The position numbers and the translations under genes are program-made. DNA of 50,393 bases from Bacteroidales bacterium. GTDB taxonomy: Bacteria > Bacteroidota > Bacteroidia > Bacteroidales > UBA932. Below are positions 15,730 to 24,145 of this stretch, piece by piece; the stretch's first letter is position 1, and the number at the start of each line of letters is the position of its first letter. Below the pieces are notes generated by a model. It was not told the DNA's origin. It saw only the letters and a program-made list of their open reading frames with translations, and did no database searches. The DNA is taken from NCBI GenBank assembly GCA_017548505.1, contig JAFYZX010000071.1, positions 1-50,393 of the forward strand. The letters run 5' to 3'.

Positions 15730-18675
15730 CTAGAAACTTTGGAACGCGCTCCAGCTGGTATTGCCCTTAATTGCTGAAGTCCTCATCGATTCCGGAAGAT
15801 TCATAAAGAATTGGAAGCCCGTAAACGTCTCTATCTGGCTTACACTTGTAGCGTATGTGGTGTACTCACCAGGACTTGCCACATGTTTAGCCCAGAAACC
15901 TATCATCTTTGCATCTGTTATCCCGCCATTGCTGCCCCTCTTAACCTTAAGCAACACTTTCCAGTAATAATTAGGTACCGGAATGCTGCTCGGCTTTATT
16001 GAGGAGCTTGTTGCAGTGAGATATTTAATTGTCTCAGTCACTCCGGCTTTCTGGAAAGCAGCGCCAGTAACCACATACACCGTATCTGTGCTTGATGTAA
16101 GATCTCTGATGGCGCCTTCCAGATTGCTCCACATTGGAGAGTTGAAGCTGTTCTGGATCTGTGGTGTCTGGTTGGTCAACACAAACGTTGCCTTACGCAA
16201 ATTCGCATCGCGTTTGCGGTCTGCAGCCGGAACTTGGTGTCCTCTGGAATAAGTGCTGTTTCCATAGTTTGTTCCGTAACTGTTGCTCTTCACATTTATC
16301 TGGATAGTTTTATCCGTTATATATTCGTTAAAATCCCAGGAAGTACTGCTGGCACTGCCGGAAATATGGTTCGCAGTCAGAGGATAAGCAGACCACAGAG
16401 CAGTGTATTTACTCTTATCGTAGAGGTAAGAATAGTTTCTGTTCTTCCCTAATCCAGAATTGGTTGCATCGGCATAGAAAACCCCTTTATAGTAAGAATC
16501 GTTAGATTGTGTAGCCTCTACCGCGTTGAACCCTAAACCGGAAGGCAGCTCCAGCCATCCAGTAGGCATCTCTCCTTCTGAGCCGCCTCCGCCTCCGCCA
16601 CCGGATCCGCTGCCATCTCCCCAAATGATTTCTATCTGGGAGATATACATTGCTCCATCGCTACTCCTGAGGCCTACATACGCATAGTCTCCCTCTATTG
16701 TAAACTCAGTCGAGGTACCTTTAACAATGCTTCCAACTTTTGTTCCCTGTGTACTGGCATTTGAGGAATAAAGATCAGCAGCGGAGCTATATGCGGTATT
16801 CTTAGCATATATATCCAGTGTCCTGCCGGTATCGGTACTGGAAGCCCAAGTGACAATAATTTTGGCAACTCTTCCTCCTGATGTTGTAGTAACAATACCG
16901 GAATTTGATTTGCTGGAGCGTAACTGTATATTGCCGTTGTTATTAGCATTATTGCCGGCATAAACGGCTGAACTGGCCGCTGTAACACCTGAGAAATCTG
17001 TGTAATTTGTAGAGGTTGCCACAAAACAGTCTGCAGTGAGAACATCAGTAACATTGCTTCCAGAAGCAGCCGTTACAGTAATGGTATAGCTTACACTTCC
17101 AGCCAGATATCCGGTGGCAGAACCTACGGTTGCCTTAACCGTAGCCGTTCCCGTTGTGGTTCCATTCAAAGTAACTGCTCCTGTAGAGGTATTTATCGTA
17201 CCTATAGCATCACCTTCCATCGAGTAAGTAACAGTCCTGGAGTCTGAAGCATTCTTGGTTACCGTCTGACCGGTAAAGGCCGTATAACCGCTATCTCCCA
17301 ACGAGAAGGAGTATGATGGAGTTTCAAAGGAAATTCCCAGCACAGAGACATTTCCCTCCAATTTGTAAAGAGACGGAGTGGTCTGTGTTCCTTTATAGCA
17401 TGCAAATCTTGGTGAAGAAGGATTATACTGAAGTTCCCTTGAACTTGTAGTAACCGAAGTGATTTCAGCCTTGCTTTCAGAATCAATGCTAATGGTCCAT
17501 GAATATGTGCCAGTCTGCTCTTTGGAGGAGTTATCGGTATTTCCATCTTGATATGCCACGTAATATCCATTGTATGAGCCTTCTGCCGCGTCTTTTATCA
17601 ACCAGTTGCCTCCACTCTTTACCAAAATCACAGGCTCTACCATAGAAGCATTATCCAATGTTATCTTTTTATTGGCATAATTGCTTGTAACTTCAACAGA
17701 TGGGTGATATGAACCTCCTGTCCATTTCCCCATTGCGATGTATTTATTGGAAGAGTAAGCAACAATTAAATACTCCGCTCCATCAACAAGGTCATCGTCA
17801 TCTTCAACAAGGATATAGTTCTTTGAGGTAGATATTGGCGTTCCATACCCGGCCATGTTTATTCCGAACCTGGCCATCTGACCCAAAGCAAAGTCGTAAG
17901 TCTTAGTAAATGTGGTTTTGTTATAGACGTTCTTGTCTGTATATACCACAATGCTTTCAAGGGCCACACCTTCAACAGGCATCGAGATAAAATATACAGG
18001 AAAACTTCCGTCTGAGTGAACTGAGGCTCCTTCCGGGTAAGTTAGCGTGAGCTTCTTGGTTGACCCGGAATATGTGCCTTCCGAGTAATTATAATATCCT
18101 GCAACGTTTTTATCAAAGGTTATCTCTAGACTGTTTATAGTTTCATCCGTTCCCAAACCCTTGAGCGTTAGCTTATTTACTGTTACCACACGCCTCATGG
18201 AGAACTGGAGGGATGATAGTCCTGTTGCAGAAGTGATCAATTCAGAGACCATCGCATCGGCAGACGGGTCGTAAGATGACACAGAGGGACTCTGATTTTC
18301 CTGAATTCTTGGATTTCCTCCGCCGCTTATTTCCTTTGCAAATTTTGCTTTGTAAACATATTCAGATGCCGAACTTGAGTTAAATTCCACAGTAAGCGTA
18401 ACCTTCTTCATATCTGAACTGTAGGAGGCTCCCTTTATGTTTCCAAGAGTAGTATTCTCGTAAACCTTGAAATACTGCTCATCTCCAGTTGTCCAGACAT
18501 ACGAAGCCTTATCATCTCCCTCCACTACAGCAGTCTTGGTATCCGCTCCCTTTGTAAAGGTTACATTAACAGTTCTCTTGAAGGTCTTCTCCGGAACTTC
18601 TTCTGTCTTGTCCTTGGCACAGCCTGCCAGCAATAGCATAACAGCCAGCCCTGAAAGCAATAATAACTTTTTCAT
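15730..18675 (-). CDS. Surface lipoprotein with fimbrillin-like N-terminus and C-terminal DNA/RNA non-specific endonuclease
   Basis: The 981-residue protein has a lipobox (LLAGC, C19) followed by acidic residues that favour surface export in Bacteroidota. Regions: fimbrillin-like (about 25-285), a ricin/fascin-like repeat region with EYLIVAYSSNKYIAM (about 300-450), a Big-type Ig-like domain (DAIGTINTSTGAVTLNG, about 505), a beta-sandwich (about 555-695), a Gly/Ser linker (about 697-712) and an Endonuclease_NS domain (about 715-981). The nuclease core reads YSRGHQVPAADR with catalytic H813, then TFVLTNQTPQ, N and W-NLE in the family order. Ser replaces the usual Asp of DRGH. It should degrade extracellular nucleic acid, for nutrition or antagonism. 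A microprotein gene lies 15 nt upstream in the same operon. Confidence 0.82.
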   Translation of the reverse strand: MKKLLLLSGLAVMLLLAGCAKDKTEEVPEKTFKRTVNVTFTKGADTKTAVVEGDDKASYVWTTGDEQYFKVYENTTLGNIKGASYSSDMKKVTLTVEFNSSSASEYVYKAKFAKEISGGGNPRIQENQSPSVSSYDPSADAMVSELITSATGLSSLQFSMRRVVTVNKLTLKGLGTDETINSLEITFDKNVAGYYNYSEGTYSGSTKKLTLTYPEGASVHSDGSFPVYFISMPVEGVALESIVVYTDKNVYNKTTFTKTYDFALGQMARFGINMAGYGTPISTSKNYILVEDDDDLVDGAEYLIVAYSSNKYIAMGKWTGGSYHPSVEVTSNYANKKITLDNASMVEPVILVKSGGNWLIKDAAEGSYNGYYVAYQDGNTDNSSKEQTGTYSWTISIDSESKAEITSVTTSSRELQYNPSSPRFACYKGTQTTPSLYKLEGNVSVLGISFETPSYSFSLGDSGYTAFTGQTVTKNASDSRTVTYSMEGDAIGTINTSTGAVTLNGTTTGTATVKATVGSATGYLAGSVSYTITVTAASGSNVTDVLTADCFVATSTNYTDFSGVTAASSAVYAGNNANNNGNIQLRSSKSNSGIVTTTSGGRVAKIIVTWASSTDTGRTLDIYAKNTAYSSAADLYSSNASTQGTKVGSIVKGTSTEFTIEGDYAYVGLRSSDGAMYISQIEIIWGDGSGSGGGGGGGSEGEMPTGWLELPSGLGFNAVEATQSNDSYYKGVFYADATNSGLGKNRNYSYLYDKSKYTALWSAYPLTANHISGSASSTSWDFNEYITDKTIQINVKSNSYGTNYGNSTYSRGHQVPAADRKRDANLRKATFVLTNQTPQIQNSFNSPMWSNLEGAIRDLTSSTDTVYVVTGAAFQKAGVTETIKYLTATSSSIKPSSIPVPNYYWKVLLKVKRGSNGGITDAKMIGFWAKHVASPGEYTTYATSVSQIETFTGFQFFMNLPESMRTSAIKGNTSWSAFQSF

Positions 18676-18690
18676 ACTCCAGAACCTTAA

Positions 18691-18852
18691 CTAATCGTCT
18701 TCGTAATCTTTATAACTATCAGAAGATCCAGGCTCTCCCGGATCTCCCGGACTGTTCTGAGCAATGCAATTCTCCACACAAACAGAGAAAATCCTGCATT
18801 TCGGAGCAGAATATCCCTCAACCCTTGTGTTGTTCTGACAAATAGTTTTCAT
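18691..18852 (-). CDS. Microprotein upstream of the nuclease lipoprotein (53 aa, cassette 1)
   Basis: This short frame starts ATG at 18852 and ends TAG at 18691. The protein has no signal peptide, four cysteines, the core EGYSAPKCRIFSVCVENCIA and an acidic tail (DSYKDYEDD). The core aligns without gaps to two other short frames at 21758 and 28622: Y-x-A-P-x-C-x-[IV], six residues, then E-x-x-I-A and S-P. Each precedes a large fimbrillin-like lipoprotein; here the gap is 15 nt with GGAG ahead of the next start. Three-fold conservation of position and motif argues that it is translated. Function unknown; similar tiny proteins recur in Bacteroidales as far as I recall, without an assigned role. 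Confidence 0.7.
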   Translation of the reverse strand: MKTICQNNTRVEGYSAPKCRIFSVCVENCIAQNSPGDPGEPGSSDSYKDYEDD

Positions 18853-19104
18853 GACTAAACCTTAATTTCCTTTCCCCATCCCCCAAAAATCTACCCGCAT
18901 ATTTGATGCAATTTAATCAAAATTTCCCACAATACCATTTCCCTCAGCGATGAAAAACGAGATTAAAAAGGATGGAAAAAATGAAAAACAACAAAAGAAG
19001 CGGGCAGGATCGCTCCCGCCCGCCAATCATTATCGGTCAATTTATAGCCAAACAATAGTTGTAAAACTATAAATACTCGTCAATAGTTTTCATTCAGAAT
19101 CCTA
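18853..19104. other. Intergenic region between cassettes 1 and 2
   Basis: It holds the leader and presumed promoter of cassette 1 (TAGATTTTTG at about 18887-18896 on the minus strand is only an approximate -7 box), one TCAGCGAT octamer near 18944, and the cassette 2 terminator at 19000-19024. No further gene is seen. Confidence 0.5.
19000..19024 (-). terminator. Terminator of the cassette 2 lipoprotein gene
   Basis: GGCGGG...CCCGC arms (GCGGGC and GCCCGC) form a 6-bp GC stem followed on the minus strand by a T-rich tract, about 80 nt past the stop. Confidence 0.6.
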
Positions 19105-21744
19105 TCATTCGTAGGTGACAGACAGATAGTTTACATACAAACGATGACTCTTGTCTGTGCCAGTACATGTAAACTTAACGGAAGAGGCATTTATACTGCT
19201 TTCGGTGATTGTTCCACCTGCACTAATAGCTTTGTCAGCACTTGCTGATCCTTCATCAATTGTTACCGTTACTGTTGTTTCCATTGATGAACCGATAGTA
19301 ATGCTAGATATTTTATGTCCATTATTAGCACTAACCGTAAATAATCCTCCATTTTGATAGACACGTATTTCGCCATTATTAACTGCTGGAGCTGTGCCTG
19401 CATTTCCTTTTTCTGCTAAAAAAGAAACATTAGAATCGTCATCAACATATCCAGATATTGAAGTGAAGGAATTCATTGAAACTGTAGCACCAGCACTTTT
19501 TTCTACAAATGTGGCAGTAACAGTAACATTGCTTGCTGGCATTGTAAACTTACCGCCACTAACAGCTATTGCATTGTTGTTAGCATCTTTGACATCCCAA
19601 GTACCAAACTCATAACCACTATTCGGAGTAGCAGTAAGAGTCACAGTAGCTCCTTCTTCTGCCTCTTCACAATCAGATGAAATAGTTCCATTGCTAGTGG
19701 TTCCTATTGTAATTGTGTATTTAGGTGCAACATATCCCTTATACACAACTGTTACCTTTTGTAATCTCCAATGTCCGCTGCCTGAAGGTCTGGTAAATGT
19801 TACAGAATTAGACTCTCCAGTCCAAGAGGATGTTTCGGTGGAATAACCAGATGGGGATGCAACATCACTATTTGGCGCATTAGAATCGCCGGACCATTTC
19901 AATTCTATTTTAGAAATCTGGTATGCTGAAGCAACTGTGAAAGAACCGCCCCCATAAGTCCTAATACCCGAACCGGTTGTGTAGTATTTTCCGTCATTAC
20001 TACCACCAGCAAATGTAATTGTGAAATGTCCTCCATTAAATGGATCTGTGTATTGTATATCATTCTGCAAAGCAGGAGTCCATTCTGCAAATACTATTGT
20101 TTCTGGAGCGGGTATAGATGAGGATGTAACATTTATGGTATAGCTGGCTTCTGCAGAAAAATAATCCTCATCGCCAGCAAAAGTAGCGGTAATGGTAGCA
20201 GAACCTTCCGTCCCGTTTAGAGTAACTAAACCTGTCGTTGCATTTACTGTTCCTATAGCATCACCTGAAAATGCATATTCAATATTGTCTGTAATCGCCG
20301 TAACATCAGGCACTGATGTAGGTATTTGACCGGTAAACTCACCATAGTTTGCTGTTGTTTTAGAAACGGTCTCTTCATCAAAGGAAAGAGTCACTACGGT
20401 TCTTGAATCATGAACGGCTTTTATCATATATATTGGAGCCATAGTACCTGCATAAAATGCGAATCTAGTATTACCAGCATTATGCATTAGGCGCCTAGTT
20501 GAATAAACATTGCTGTTTATTATAGCAACACCATCATCAGCAATACTTAGTGAAAAAGACTCAGGATCATCTGAAGAATGAGCTTTATTCCCGTCTTCGG
20601 TTAAAGCCAAATATTTACCTGTAACAATATTCTTGAGAGAGTATCCCCCTTCCGTTTTAGCAACTGTCCAAATGTAGTTTCCAATATTCTCTATACTTTC
20701 AAAATCATTAAAAATGACTTTATTCTTAGTCACTGATGTTTCTATCTCATTGTAGTAGTTATAATCGTTGAATGTTGACATAATATACCAATTGGTATTA
20801 TGAGCTAAAATAAGATAGTTGCCAGAAAGATCTTCTAAATCTCCTATCTCAGCGGAAGCCATATTAACATTCAAAGTATTAAGAAAACCTTCTTTAAAAG
20901 AAATGCCTCCAGTCTTTGCCGTTAATTCCCTTGTATAAGATTTTGTAGCAGACTTAGCTACAATCTTAAACTTTGCCCCAGCTGGTATTATCGTTTCCCA
21001 AGAAGTAAACCAAACAACTTTACTAGTCCCAGACAAATTGGCTTTGACCTCTATTGTTTCTGTTTTGGTATTCTCTTCATAAAAATCTCCACTCTCGCCT
21101 GTTGTAAGATTAAAGTGCTTTCTTCCTGCCATATATACTCCATTAGGGGCGGTTAATTCCACAGACACGATATCTTCAGGAATATTTGTCAAGGTAATCT
21201 TATTGAGAGCAGTTGCTCTACGATAAGAAGCCTCCCACTCACCATCAATAGCACTCTTTATTTCTGGTTTGGCTATCATAATGTATGCAGCAGGATCATA
21301 GGAAGATGCTGTTGCATTCTGAACGGCAGGCAGAGCTACTTTATAACTCTCTGGGTTTGTATTATTGGCTGTGACGGCAGCAGAAGCCGGATACATTCCC
21401 ATATACTTGAAACTGTCTCCTGCAGGTGCTTCTTCTAATGTAAACTCAAATATTGCCTCAGTGTAACCATCCCAATCAGCAGAGGCATCTGATGATGTAG
21501 CAAACTTTACTGAACTGCCCTGAACAGCTATCTTCATATATTCACCGGTCCCCCAATAAATGGTTTTATCAGAGATATAGGTCTTTGTACCTGGATCTCC
21601 CTGGAGATCTTGAACATTTGCCTTAACCTTTATGTGCAATGCGTCGGCTTCTTTCTCAGGAGCATTCTGATCATTCTTGCTGCAACCAGCAAGTGTAAGA
21701 GCAGCGATGGCTGCTAAAGCGAAATAATTGAAAAACTTTTTCAT
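19105..21744 (-). CDS. Fimbrillin-like modular surface lipoprotein (cassette 2)
   Basis: The 879-residue protein starts MKKFFNYFALAAIAALTLAGC (lipobox, C21), so 21744 is preferred over the longer frame that would overlap the microprotein gene. Regions: fimbrillin-like (about 30-300, with TKTYISDKTIYWGTGEYMKI), a ricin/fascin-like part (about 305-460; NYLILAHNTNWYIM), a Big-type Ig-like domain (DAIGTVNATTGLVTLNG), a beta-sandwich with GGSNDGKYYTTGSG, a divergent InlB-type repeat (ATPNSGYEFGTWDV, KFTMPASNVTVTATF) and a final beta-sandwich ending YLSVTYE. No enzyme is visible, so it is probably an adhesin or binding protein on the cell surface. It shares its scaffold with the nuclease lipoprotein and the cassette 3 protein. 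The 13-nt gap to the microprotein gene suggests co-translation. Confidence 0.75.
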   Translation of the reverse strand: MKKFFNYFALAAIAALTLAGCSKNDQNAPEKEADALHIKVKANVQDLQGDPGTKTYISDKTIYWGTGEYMKIAVQGSSVKFATSSDASADWDGYTEAIFEFTLEEAPAGDSFKYMGMYPASAAVTANNTNPESYKVALPAVQNATASSYDPAAYIMIAKPEIKSAIDGEWEASYRRATALNKITLTNIPEDIVSVELTAPNGVYMAGRKHFNLTTGESGDFYEENTKTETIEVKANLSGTSKVVWFTSWETIIPAGAKFKIVAKSATKSYTRELTAKTGGISFKEGFLNTLNVNMASAEIGDLEDLSGNYLILAHNTNWYIMSTFNDYNYYNEIETSVTKNKVIFNDFESIENIGNYIWTVAKTEGGYSLKNIVTGKYLALTEDGNKAHSSDDPESFSLSIADDGVAIINSNVYSTRRLMHNAGNTRFAFYAGTMAPIYMIKAVHDSRTVVTLSFDEETVSKTTANYGEFTGQIPTSVPDVTAITDNIEYAFSGDAIGTVNATTGLVTLNGTEGSATITATFAGDEDYFSAEASYTINVTSSSIPAPETIVFAEWTPALQNDIQYTDPFNGGHFTITFAGGSNDGKYYTTGSGIRTYGGGSFTVASAYQISKIELKWSGDSNAPNSDVASPSGYSTETSSWTGESNSVTFTRPSGSGHWRLQKVTVVYKGYVAPKYTITIGTTSNGTISSDCEEAEEGATVTLTATPNSGYEFGTWDVKDANNNAIAVSGGKFTMPASNVTVTATFVEKSAGATVSMNSFTSISGYVDDDSNVSFLAEKGNAGTAPAVNNGEIRVYQNGGLFTVSANNGHKISSITIGSSMETTVTVTIDEGSASADKAISAGGTITESSINASSVKFTCTGTDKSHRLYVNYLSVTYE

Positions 21745-21757
21745 AACCTGCCAGTTT

Positions 21758-21931
21758 TTAATAATCACCATTGTCATTTGTGGTATCGTCGTCATAACTT
21801 CCACCACCACCCTGAGTATATTCATCAGGGCTACCTGCAATTACAGACTCAACTGTAACTGAGTAGACCTTGCACCTCGGAGCCTCGTAGCCTCCTTGTG
21901 CAACATTGAGAGTTTTGAGTTGCTTTACCAT
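21758..21931 (-). CDS. Microprotein upstream of the cassette 2 lipoprotein (57 aa)
   Basis: The frame starts ATG at 21931 and ends TAA at 21758. Core GGYEAPRCKVYSVTVESVIA matches those of the microproteins at 18691 and 28622 position for position; it has one cysteine, SP after the IA, and a Gly-rich then acidic tail (GGGGSYDDDTTNDNGDY). No signal peptide. The leader holds a 7-bp hairpin (21989-22011) and an approximate -7 box TACCTTTA at 22026-22033. Function unknown. Confidence 0.7.
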   Translation of the reverse strand: MVKQLKTLNVAQGGYEAPRCKVYSVTVESVIAGSPDEYTQGGGGSYDDDTTNDNGDY

Positions 21932-21988
21932 AAGTGTGTGTTTTTAGCCTAAAAATATACTAATTGTTGTTATTTGTCTAGGGTGGCT

Positions 21989-22033
21989 CGTATCTGCCAT
22001 ATTTAGATACGCGCGAATAATCGGGCTAAAGGT
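21989..22033 (-). promoter_or_regulatory. Approximate promoter and leader hairpin of cassette 2
   Basis: TACCTTTA (22026-22033, minus strand) is one base from TAnnTTTG. CGTATCT and AGATACG (21989-22011) form a 7-bp stem about 10 nt into the expected transcript. Confidence 0.4.
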
Positions 22034-22258
22034 ACGAAATAAAATAATACGCTCTATCAATATCGCTGAAAAAAATGGCAGAGAGATAAAACAAACATCC
22101 GGCAAGGGGAAAGATGGCAGACGTCTGCTGTTAGGCTTGAGCTGATTCCTCACGCTTGATAATAACCCTTATACCTCCAAACGTCTCAACCAGCGTGGGT
22201 ATTTCCAGTTTTTGTCCTATAGACCAACACTTTATTTTGGAAGTAAGAGAAATCTTCT
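22034..22258. other. Gene-free stretch with one 12-bp palindrome
   Basis: I see no gene here. GCAGACGTCTGC at 22117-22128 is a perfect palindrome that could be an operator, and one ATCGCTGA octamer lies near 22064. Confidence 0.4.
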
Positions 22259-22316
22259 TATATTTGCATTGGATTGGCAACCCCAATCAAATGGGCCGGG
22301 GTGTCCCCGGTTGGAG
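22259..22316 (+). ncRNA. Candidate structured RNA next to the DUF3800 gene (two hairpins)
   Basis: TATATTTG (22259-22266) is a plus-strand -7 box. Directly after it, CATT-G-GATTGG pairs with CCAATC-A-AATG (22267-22293, 10 bp with one mismatch, CAACC loop), and GG-CCGGGG pairs with CCCCGG-TT around TGT (22294-22312). Candidate RNA motifs near DUF3800 genes have been described in the literature; I cannot say whether this is one of them. It runs towards the 3' end of the DUF3800 gene on the opposite strand, so it could also be antisense. Confidence 0.4.
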
Positions 22317-22347
22317 AGAGATTCAGGCAGCTGGGTCTTTCTTTCTT

Positions 22348-23106
22348 TTATACTCCTTTGGGTATAATTTTCAAGCCGAGCAAGGAATCCTTGTCAGTGA
22401 AAATGTTACACTGGAAAACATCATAGGCAAGATTTACAGCTTTTGGATTCAGCACGTAACGGGCAATAGGATAGGCAATCAGATCGGCTACCTGCAAACA
22501 AGTGACATTCTGTTTTTTGGAAAGAAAACTAAATTTGGCAATATGAGAGTTAAGCCGTTCGGGTGTCAGCCATTTGGTTCCTTTTGTCTTAAACGTCTCA
22601 TAGTAGCGGGTAAGTTCTTTGTCTTCTTTCTTGCCGCGCATCTCCATAATGACAGTAAGATCAGACCTATCTTCGTTTCCAATCTCGTCAAGATAAAAGA
22701 TGCTTCGCTCAATGAGCCTTGAAAGAGCCAGCCCATACACATCCCCATCCTTCCCGTATCTTTCGATAAAAGGCCATTTGAGAATAGAACAACTTACGAT
22801 GGTAAAAGCACCTTCCTCTCCCATGATGGCATTAATGCGCTCATAGAAGTCTCTTTTGACTTCGGGGTTCAAGAGTATCTCAAAACCGTGCTGATGCTTG
22901 CGGATATCCCTTGAGTGCAGTATAATATTCCTGTCTCCCCAGAAAAGGGCCTTCAATTCAGCCACTTTTTTTTCCAGAGCCTTAAGTTGAGGTTTGGATA
23001 CAATGATTCCGCACAAGGTAAAAACCGGGAAGTCTTCGTCTATATTGTCTAGAAATGAATCCCCACACTCATCTACAAACATGTAGTATTTCTCTTTCTC
23101 AGCCAT
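22348..23106 (-). CDS. DUF3800 domain protein
   Basis: The 252-residue protein has the DUF3800 hallmarks: N-terminal YYMFVDECGDSFLDN with the first acidic pair, FTLCGIIV, the central LTVIMEMRGKKEDKELTRYY (in place of the usual acidic strand) and the C-terminal LQVADLIAYPIARY. DUF3800 is predicted to adopt an RNase H-like fold with metal-binding acids; its biological role is not established, but it is common in mobile and defence-rich regions. The ATG at 23106 is chosen over an in-frame GTG four codons upstream. No partner gene is directly adjacent, but a two-hairpin RNA candidate lies just past its 3' end. Confidence 0.85.
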   Translation of the reverse strand: MAEKEKYYMFVDECGDSFLDNIDEDFPVFTLCGIIVSKPQLKALEKKVAELKALFWGDRNIILHSRDIRKHQHGFEILLNPEVKRDFYERINAIMGEEGAFTIVSCSILKWPFIERYGKDGDVYGLALSRLIERSIFYLDEIGNEDRSDLTVIMEMRGKKEDKELTRYYETFKTKGTKWLTPERLNSHIAKFSFLSKKQNVTCLQVADLIAYPIARYVLNPKAVNLAYDVFQCNIFTDKDSLLGLKIIPKGV

Positions 23107-23371
23107 AATCTTTTCCACTTTCTATCGGGCACAATGTCTTCCTTAAAAGCAGCACTTTTCTTTTTCTTCGCAATGAGCTGATGTGAAAATATGTCGCAAT
23201 GCTGTGACCGATATTCTCTACATGTAAGATTGTTTACCGCAGAATTTGAAAGAAAGGCTAATCTTTTGCCCTTTGCAAAAAAATATACAATCAAAATTTA
23301 ATTCTCATCTCTGAGAGTTTTCATTTCATTCAAATAGATTTCAGGCTTGAAATGATTTCTCGAGCTTGTTC

Positions 23372-23572
23372 CTAGGACAAAGAAGCGATTACCCTTTCAG
23401 AGAGTCCAGTGTACTTTGAAATTGTTTCTATAGCAAAACCGTCCTCAAGCATCAGGATAGCAATGTCATAGATATAAGCATTGGATGGGGCTTTAACGTA
23501 AGCAATTTCATAAATCTTAAGTCGTCTTTGAATCGACTCATATTCAAGGCACTCTTCTGAGATCTCTTTCAT
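23372..23572 (-). pseudogene. C-terminal remnant of an Rpn / PD-(D/E)XK family nuclease (66 aa)
   Basis: The 66-residue frame ends ILMLEDGFAIETISKYTGLSERVIASLS. That resembles the C-terminal tail of Rpn-type (recombination-promoting nuclease / putative transposase) proteins, typically a MLxxGMSIEEIAKxTGLS-like helix pair. No nuclease core is present, so it is either a remnant or a separately translated tail. Fragments with YEETLKDW farther upstream on the same strand (about 23860-23945) may be another part of the same decayed gene. Confidence is limited because the match is by memory. Confidence 0.4.
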
Positions 23573-23576
23573 TTTT

Positions 23577-24095
23577 TTAGTAATTAAGAGTTAAACAAAT
23601 CCCGAACGGTGTGTGGCCGTCCGGCAATGTTACTATTAGTGCCATGGAGCAGGAATCTCTGCGGATAGGCAAAAACGAATCGCGGCTCCCCGTAACTGGG
23701 TCTGAAAAAACACCGCCGTCCACTTCAGCAATCACTGCCTCGCTTGATGCAAAGATAGCAATAAATGCATCGCGGAGCATCAGTTTTCCTGGAATCGCCA
23801 AAGAAATTCTATTATGAGAATTATGCTCCACAAACATTATGTTCGCAGCGCATAATTTATTTTAATATGAGATTTGTTGATAGAATCAACGCCATATTGA
23901 CGCCAATCTTTCAGGGTTTCCTCGTACTCAGCCTTTTCCAATAACCTCCGTTAGACAGGCTCACATGTTTTATGAGCCCAAGTTTCAAGACATTTCAGGT
24001 CTATGACAGGCAGCCGGACTATGATGCAGGCCATAAAGGGCGTTGACTCCCTCTCCGGCCTCTTCTCTGGTTGAAAAATGACAAGAATTTTGCCA
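23577..24095. other. Intergenic region between the Rpn remnant and fic, with decayed coding text
   Basis: The stretch has no convincing intact gene. A minus-strand TATCTTTG is seen at about 23753-23760, and a short minus-strand frame around 23860-23945 reads LEKAEYEETLKDW, similar in style to the segment that precedes the tail of Rpn proteins. An 86-codon minus frame at 23577-23837 has no recognisable content. Confidence 0.35.
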
Positions 24096-24140
24096 TCTGT
24101 CAATTTTTTGATATTTTTGACACTTGAATGAAAATCTGTC
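24089..24140 (+). promoter_or_regulatory. fic promoter with TGTCA inverted and direct repeats
   Basis: TTTG at 24089-24092 and TATTTTTG at 24112-24119 are 19 nt apart, a canonical promoter. ATCTGTCAA occurs at about 24095-24103 and again at 24134-24142, and TTTTTGACA lies between them at 24114-24122. The repeats flank and overlap the -7 box, which is where an operator for autorepression would sit. Confidence 0.5.
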
Positions 24141-24145
24141 AAAAA

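Noticed and set aside
22156..22722. Plus-strand open frame of 188 codons
   Set aside because: Mostly antisense to DUF3800 and crosses the two-hairpin RNA candidate; no family features.
23577..23837. Minus-strand frame of 86 codons
   Set aside because: Composition unlike neighbouring genes and no family resemblance; a -7-like box lies inside it.
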